Positions 14,496-16,323 of a stretch of 16,323 nucleotides of DNA are shown here, piece after piece (the first letter of the stretch is position 1; every line of letters begins with the position of its first letter). The translations under genes were made by a program, and so were the position numbers. Below the pieces are notes generated by a model, which saw only the letters and a program-made list of their open reading frames with translations, had not been told where the DNA came from and searched no databases. Source of the DNA: Firmicutes bacterium UBA2598 (GTDB lineage Bacteria; Bacillota; PH28-bin88); assembly GCA_002339345.1 (NCBI GenBank), contig DDKM01000062.1, positions 1 to 16,323 on the forward strand, written 5' to 3'.

Positions 14496-14672
14496 ATGAA
14501 GGAAAGGCTTACCCTGCTGGAAAAGGAGCGGCTGGCTCTGCTGCACCAGTGGTCCCATGCCAAGGGTGGCGAGAAGGCCAAAATTTTAGTGAAGATTATG
14601 GACATTGACGAGCAGTTGGGGCTGAACAGGGCGCCTGTCACCCCGGCGCCGAAGCGCCGCAAGGCCATTTAG
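14496..14672 (+). CDS. Small hypothetical protein (58 aa)
   Basis: I do not recognise this protein. It starts at ATG 14496, seven bases after GGGAGG (14483-14488), which strongly supports translation. Residues about 1-45 are predicted helical and charged, with a heptad-like MKERLTLLEKERLALLHQW and a second helix (GEKAKILVKIMDIDEQL). The tail is Pro-rich and ends in the basic KRRKAI. No signal peptide, membrane helix or metal motif is present. It is the only plus-strand gene in the right half of the window, and its stop codon overlaps the stop codon of the LCP-like gene by three bases on the opposite strand. It could be a small DNA- or protein-binding factor, but that is a guess. Confidence 0.7.
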   Translation: MKERLTLLEKERLALLHQWSHAKGGEKAKILVKIMDIDEQLGLNRAPVTPAPKRRKAI

Positions 14673-15499
14673 TAACCGGCGGGCGCCGGCTGCCAGACGC
14701 CCGGTAAAGGACCCCCGTCGCCAGTCAGCTGATCCAGGACGGAATCCAAAAAAAGCTGGCTGACCTCTTCTGCCGGCAGGCCCTGCCAGCACACCGGCGT
14801 GGTTGGGGCAATGACCTTGGGGATGGCGGCGGTGTCCACATTACGGGCTATGCGGTAATGCAGCAGCAGATTTTCGGGGTGGAGGGAGAAATCCGTTTCA
14901 ATATGCCGGCGGAAGGCCAGCACCAGCCCGGGGAGGTGGACAAAAAACACCTGGGGCCGGGTGAATTCGGCCATGAGCGCCCCCAGGATAAGGGAGTCCC
15001 GGGGACCGGCCGGCATGGTGAACAGGTTTTCTATTTCCACTTCTTCGCCCTCCACCACAATGGGGCGGATAAAACCCTTCAATTCCGACAGCACCTGGCG
15101 GTCCACCCGCACATGGTAGGATATATCCACTCCCAGGGCCTTACCAAGGGCTGCTCGAACTTCCGTAATACCCCCTTTTTCCATCATCCGGGAAAGGGGG
15201 TATTTTTCTCCCTCTCCGCCGGCAAACAGGGTGTCCACCGGGAAGAACACCGCGCCGGAACGGTAACCAAAGCGGTGGTTGATGCTGTAGACGGAGGCCA
15301 TGATCAATTGCGGCCCGTCCGTTCCCAGAAACAGGACGTTCAGGTTGCCCTTGGGGGCGGCGTGGACATCCCTCCCCGGGACATGGCCGGCCAGGACCAG
15401 GGTGGCCAGAAGCAGAACCGCAAGCCTTAAAAGGCCCAAAGGGTGCGTACCCCCCCAAACATATTCACCATCACAGTGTCCCCGCCCACGGCATGGCAT
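14669..15499 (-). CDS. Divergent LCP-like exported protein, key arginines apparently lost
   Basis: The protein has a signal peptide or anchor (GLLRLAVLLLATLVLAG) followed by what looks like a degenerate LCP fold: LNVLFLGTD (about 53-61), FFPVDT (85-90) where active LCPs have SIPRDT, then GG near 109-110 and the GVDISYHVRVD strand that aligns with the usual helix-strand after the GG motif. The Arg of the RSDT/RADT motif and the Arg of IPRDT are not seen, and the C-terminal RxR motif is not clear. It may therefore bind rather than transfer lipid-linked glycan. The start is uncertain: ATG 15499 follows AAGGGG, while TTG 15439 follows a run of seven G and gives a compact signal peptide. An opening at TTG 15565 would read across the mbl terminator. 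It lies directly downstream of the Mbl gene. Confidence 0.7.
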   Translation of the reverse strand: MPCRGRGHCDGEYVWGGTHPLGLLRLAVLLLATLVLAGHVPGRDVHAAPKGNLNVLFLGTDGPQLIMASVYSINHRFGYRSGAVFFPVDTLFAGGEGEKYPLSRMMEKGGITEVRAALGKALGVDISYHVRVDRQVLSELKGFIRPIVVEGEEVEIENLFTMPAGPRDSLILGALMAEFTRPQVFFVHLPGLVLAFRRHIETDFSLHPENLLLHYRIARNVDTAAIPKVIAPTTPVCWQGLPAEEVSQLFLDSVLDQLTGDGGPLPGVWQPAPAGY

Positions 15500-15521
15500 T
15501 ATGCATCCCCTTTTGGCGTGC

Positions 15522-15551
15522 AAAACCCTGCTTATGAACAGCAGGGGTTTT
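15522..15551 (-). terminator. Intrinsic terminator after the Mbl/MreB gene
   Basis: On the minus strand AAAACCCCTGCT and AGCAGGGTTTT pair over 11 bp (one bulged C) around a 7-base loop. The T run is inside the stem, so strength is uncertain. It lies 11 bases past the Mbl stop codon. Confidence 0.6.
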
Positions 15552-15561
15552 GGATGGCCGG

Positions 15562-16323
15562 TCAACCCACCTTATGGCCGCCGCCAGTGTTGATGGACTG
15601 CAGCACATGCAGCATGGACAGGGCCTTGCCGGTACCCAGGGCCACACAGCTAATGGCGTCCGGCGCTACGGTAACCGCCAGGCCGGTGCGCTGGGCCAGC
15701 AGCCGGTCGAAGCCTTCCAAAAGCGACCCGCCGCCGGTCATGACGATCCCCTTGTTGATGATGTCGGAAGCCAGTTCCGGCGGGGTTTTTTCCAGCACCT
15801 CCTTGACTGCCCCCACCACCGCCTCCACCGGTTCCTGCATGGCTTCCCAGGCATTGTCGGAGGTGAGGAGAATGGTCTTGGGCAGCCCGCTGACCAGGTC
15901 CCGGCCGCGAATTTCCATTTCCCGCTCGCCGGCCTTGCGGGCGGGATCGGCGGTGCCGATGGCGATTTTCATTTCCTCCGCCGTCCGCTCCCCGATCATT
16001 AAATTATATTTCTGCCGCACATAGCGGACAATGGCTTCATCGAACTTGTCCCCGCCCACCCGCAGGGATTTGCTGGCCACAATGCCGCCCAGGGACAGCA
16101 CCGCCACATCGGTGGTGCCGCCGCCGATGTCCACAATCATGGAGCCGCTGGCATCGGAAATGTCAATCCCCGCTCCCAGGGCGGCGGCCAGGGGTTCCTC
16201 AATAAGATAGGCCTGTTTGGCGCCGGCCTGCATGGCGGCCTGGCGCACCGCCCGTTCCTCCACACTGGTGACCCCGGCCGGAATGCAGATCATCACCCGT
16301 GGTTTAAAAAACAGGGTCCTGCC
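15562..16323 (-). CDS. mbl: Mbl/MreB-family rod-shape actin, C-terminal part (cut by window edge)
   Basis: This bacterial actin homologue forms membrane-bound filaments that guide peptidoglycan and wall-polymer synthesis along the side wall. The visible 253 residues run without a break from the window edge. They begin with a LFFKPRVMICIP stretch very like the Mbl sequence before its phosphate loop, then ITSVEERAV-type helix, MIVDIGGGTTDVAVLSLGGIV (phosphate-2 loop), GGDKFDEAIVRY, YNLMIGERTAEEMK, GRDLVSGLPKTI, TPPELASDI and the adenosine motif GIVMTGGGSLLEGFD. GDKFD and GRDLVSGLP resemble Mbl more than MreB, so I give mbl, but MreB or MreBH cannot be excluded. GTG 16296 is only an internal start. 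The gene is followed by a terminator and the LCP-like gene, fitting an envelope-growth cluster. Confidence 0.9.
   Translation of the reverse strand, partial: GRTLFFKPRVMICIPAGVTSVEERAVRQAAMQAGAKQAYLIEEPLAAALGAGIDISDASGSMIVDIGGGTTDVAVLSLGGIVASKSLRVGGDKFDEAIVRYVRQKYNLMIGERTAEEMKIAIGTADPARKAGEREMEIRGRDLVSGLPKTILLTSDNAWEAMQEPVEAVVGAVKEVLEKTPPELASDIINKGIVMTGGGSLLEGFDRLLAQRTGLAVTVAPDAISCVALGTGKALSMLHVLQSINTGGGHKVG

Overview
The window looks like chromosomal DNA from a Gram-positive, spore-former-type Firmicute of the Peptococcaceae kind (Desulfotomaculum or Pelotomaculum relatives). The grounds are strong GGAGG ribosome binding sites, intrinsic terminators, S-layer proteins with SLH domains, a TagA/WecG enzyme, LCP proteins, an Mbl-type actin and a perfect Spo0A-box core. 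This assignment is an inference from gene content, not from a marker gene. No rRNA, tRNA, CRISPR array, insertion sequence or phage gene was seen.

Layout. At 1-1057 (+) lies the C-terminal part of a Wzz-type polysaccharide chain-length/co-polymerase protein whose frame is broken near the window edge. It converges, at a strong bidirectional-looking terminator (1163-1189), with a block of minus-strand genes. Read in their direction of transcription (right to left) the minus-strand genes are: an Mbl/MreB cell-shape actin (cut by the right edge), a divergent LCP-like protein, a secreted copper-amine-oxidase-N (stalk) domain protein, a LytR-CpsA-Psr (LCP) transferase, a TagA/WecG glycosyltransferase, a large SLH plus Ig-like repeat S-layer protein (1155 aa), a Wzy/WaaL-family O-antigen ligase with TPRs, and a second SLH plus Ig-like S-layer protein (1262 aa). 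One small plus-strand gene (58 aa, 14496-14672) is embedded between minus-strand genes and overlaps its neighbour tail to tail by 4 bases.

How the genes may work together. Mbl directs side-wall growth. TagA/WecG, Wzz and Wzy/WaaL families build or polymerise undecaprenyl-linked glycans. LCP enzymes attach such glycans to peptidoglycan, and SLH domains bind pyruvylated wall glycans. The window therefore reads as a cell-envelope locus making both a wall glycan and the S-layer anchored to it. The ligase sits between two S-layer paralogues, so an alternative role in S-layer O-glycosylation is plausible.

Regulation visible in the sequence. There are terminators after most units and a near-consensus sigma-A promoter with a leader of about 300 nt in front of the 1155-aa S-layer gene. 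A 12-base element is shared by the leaders of the two S-layer genes. A TGTCGAA Spo0A-box core lies upstream of the ligase, and perfect hairpins lie next to two start regions. The right-hand part (about 11.56-16.3 kb) is visibly more GC-rich than the left part.
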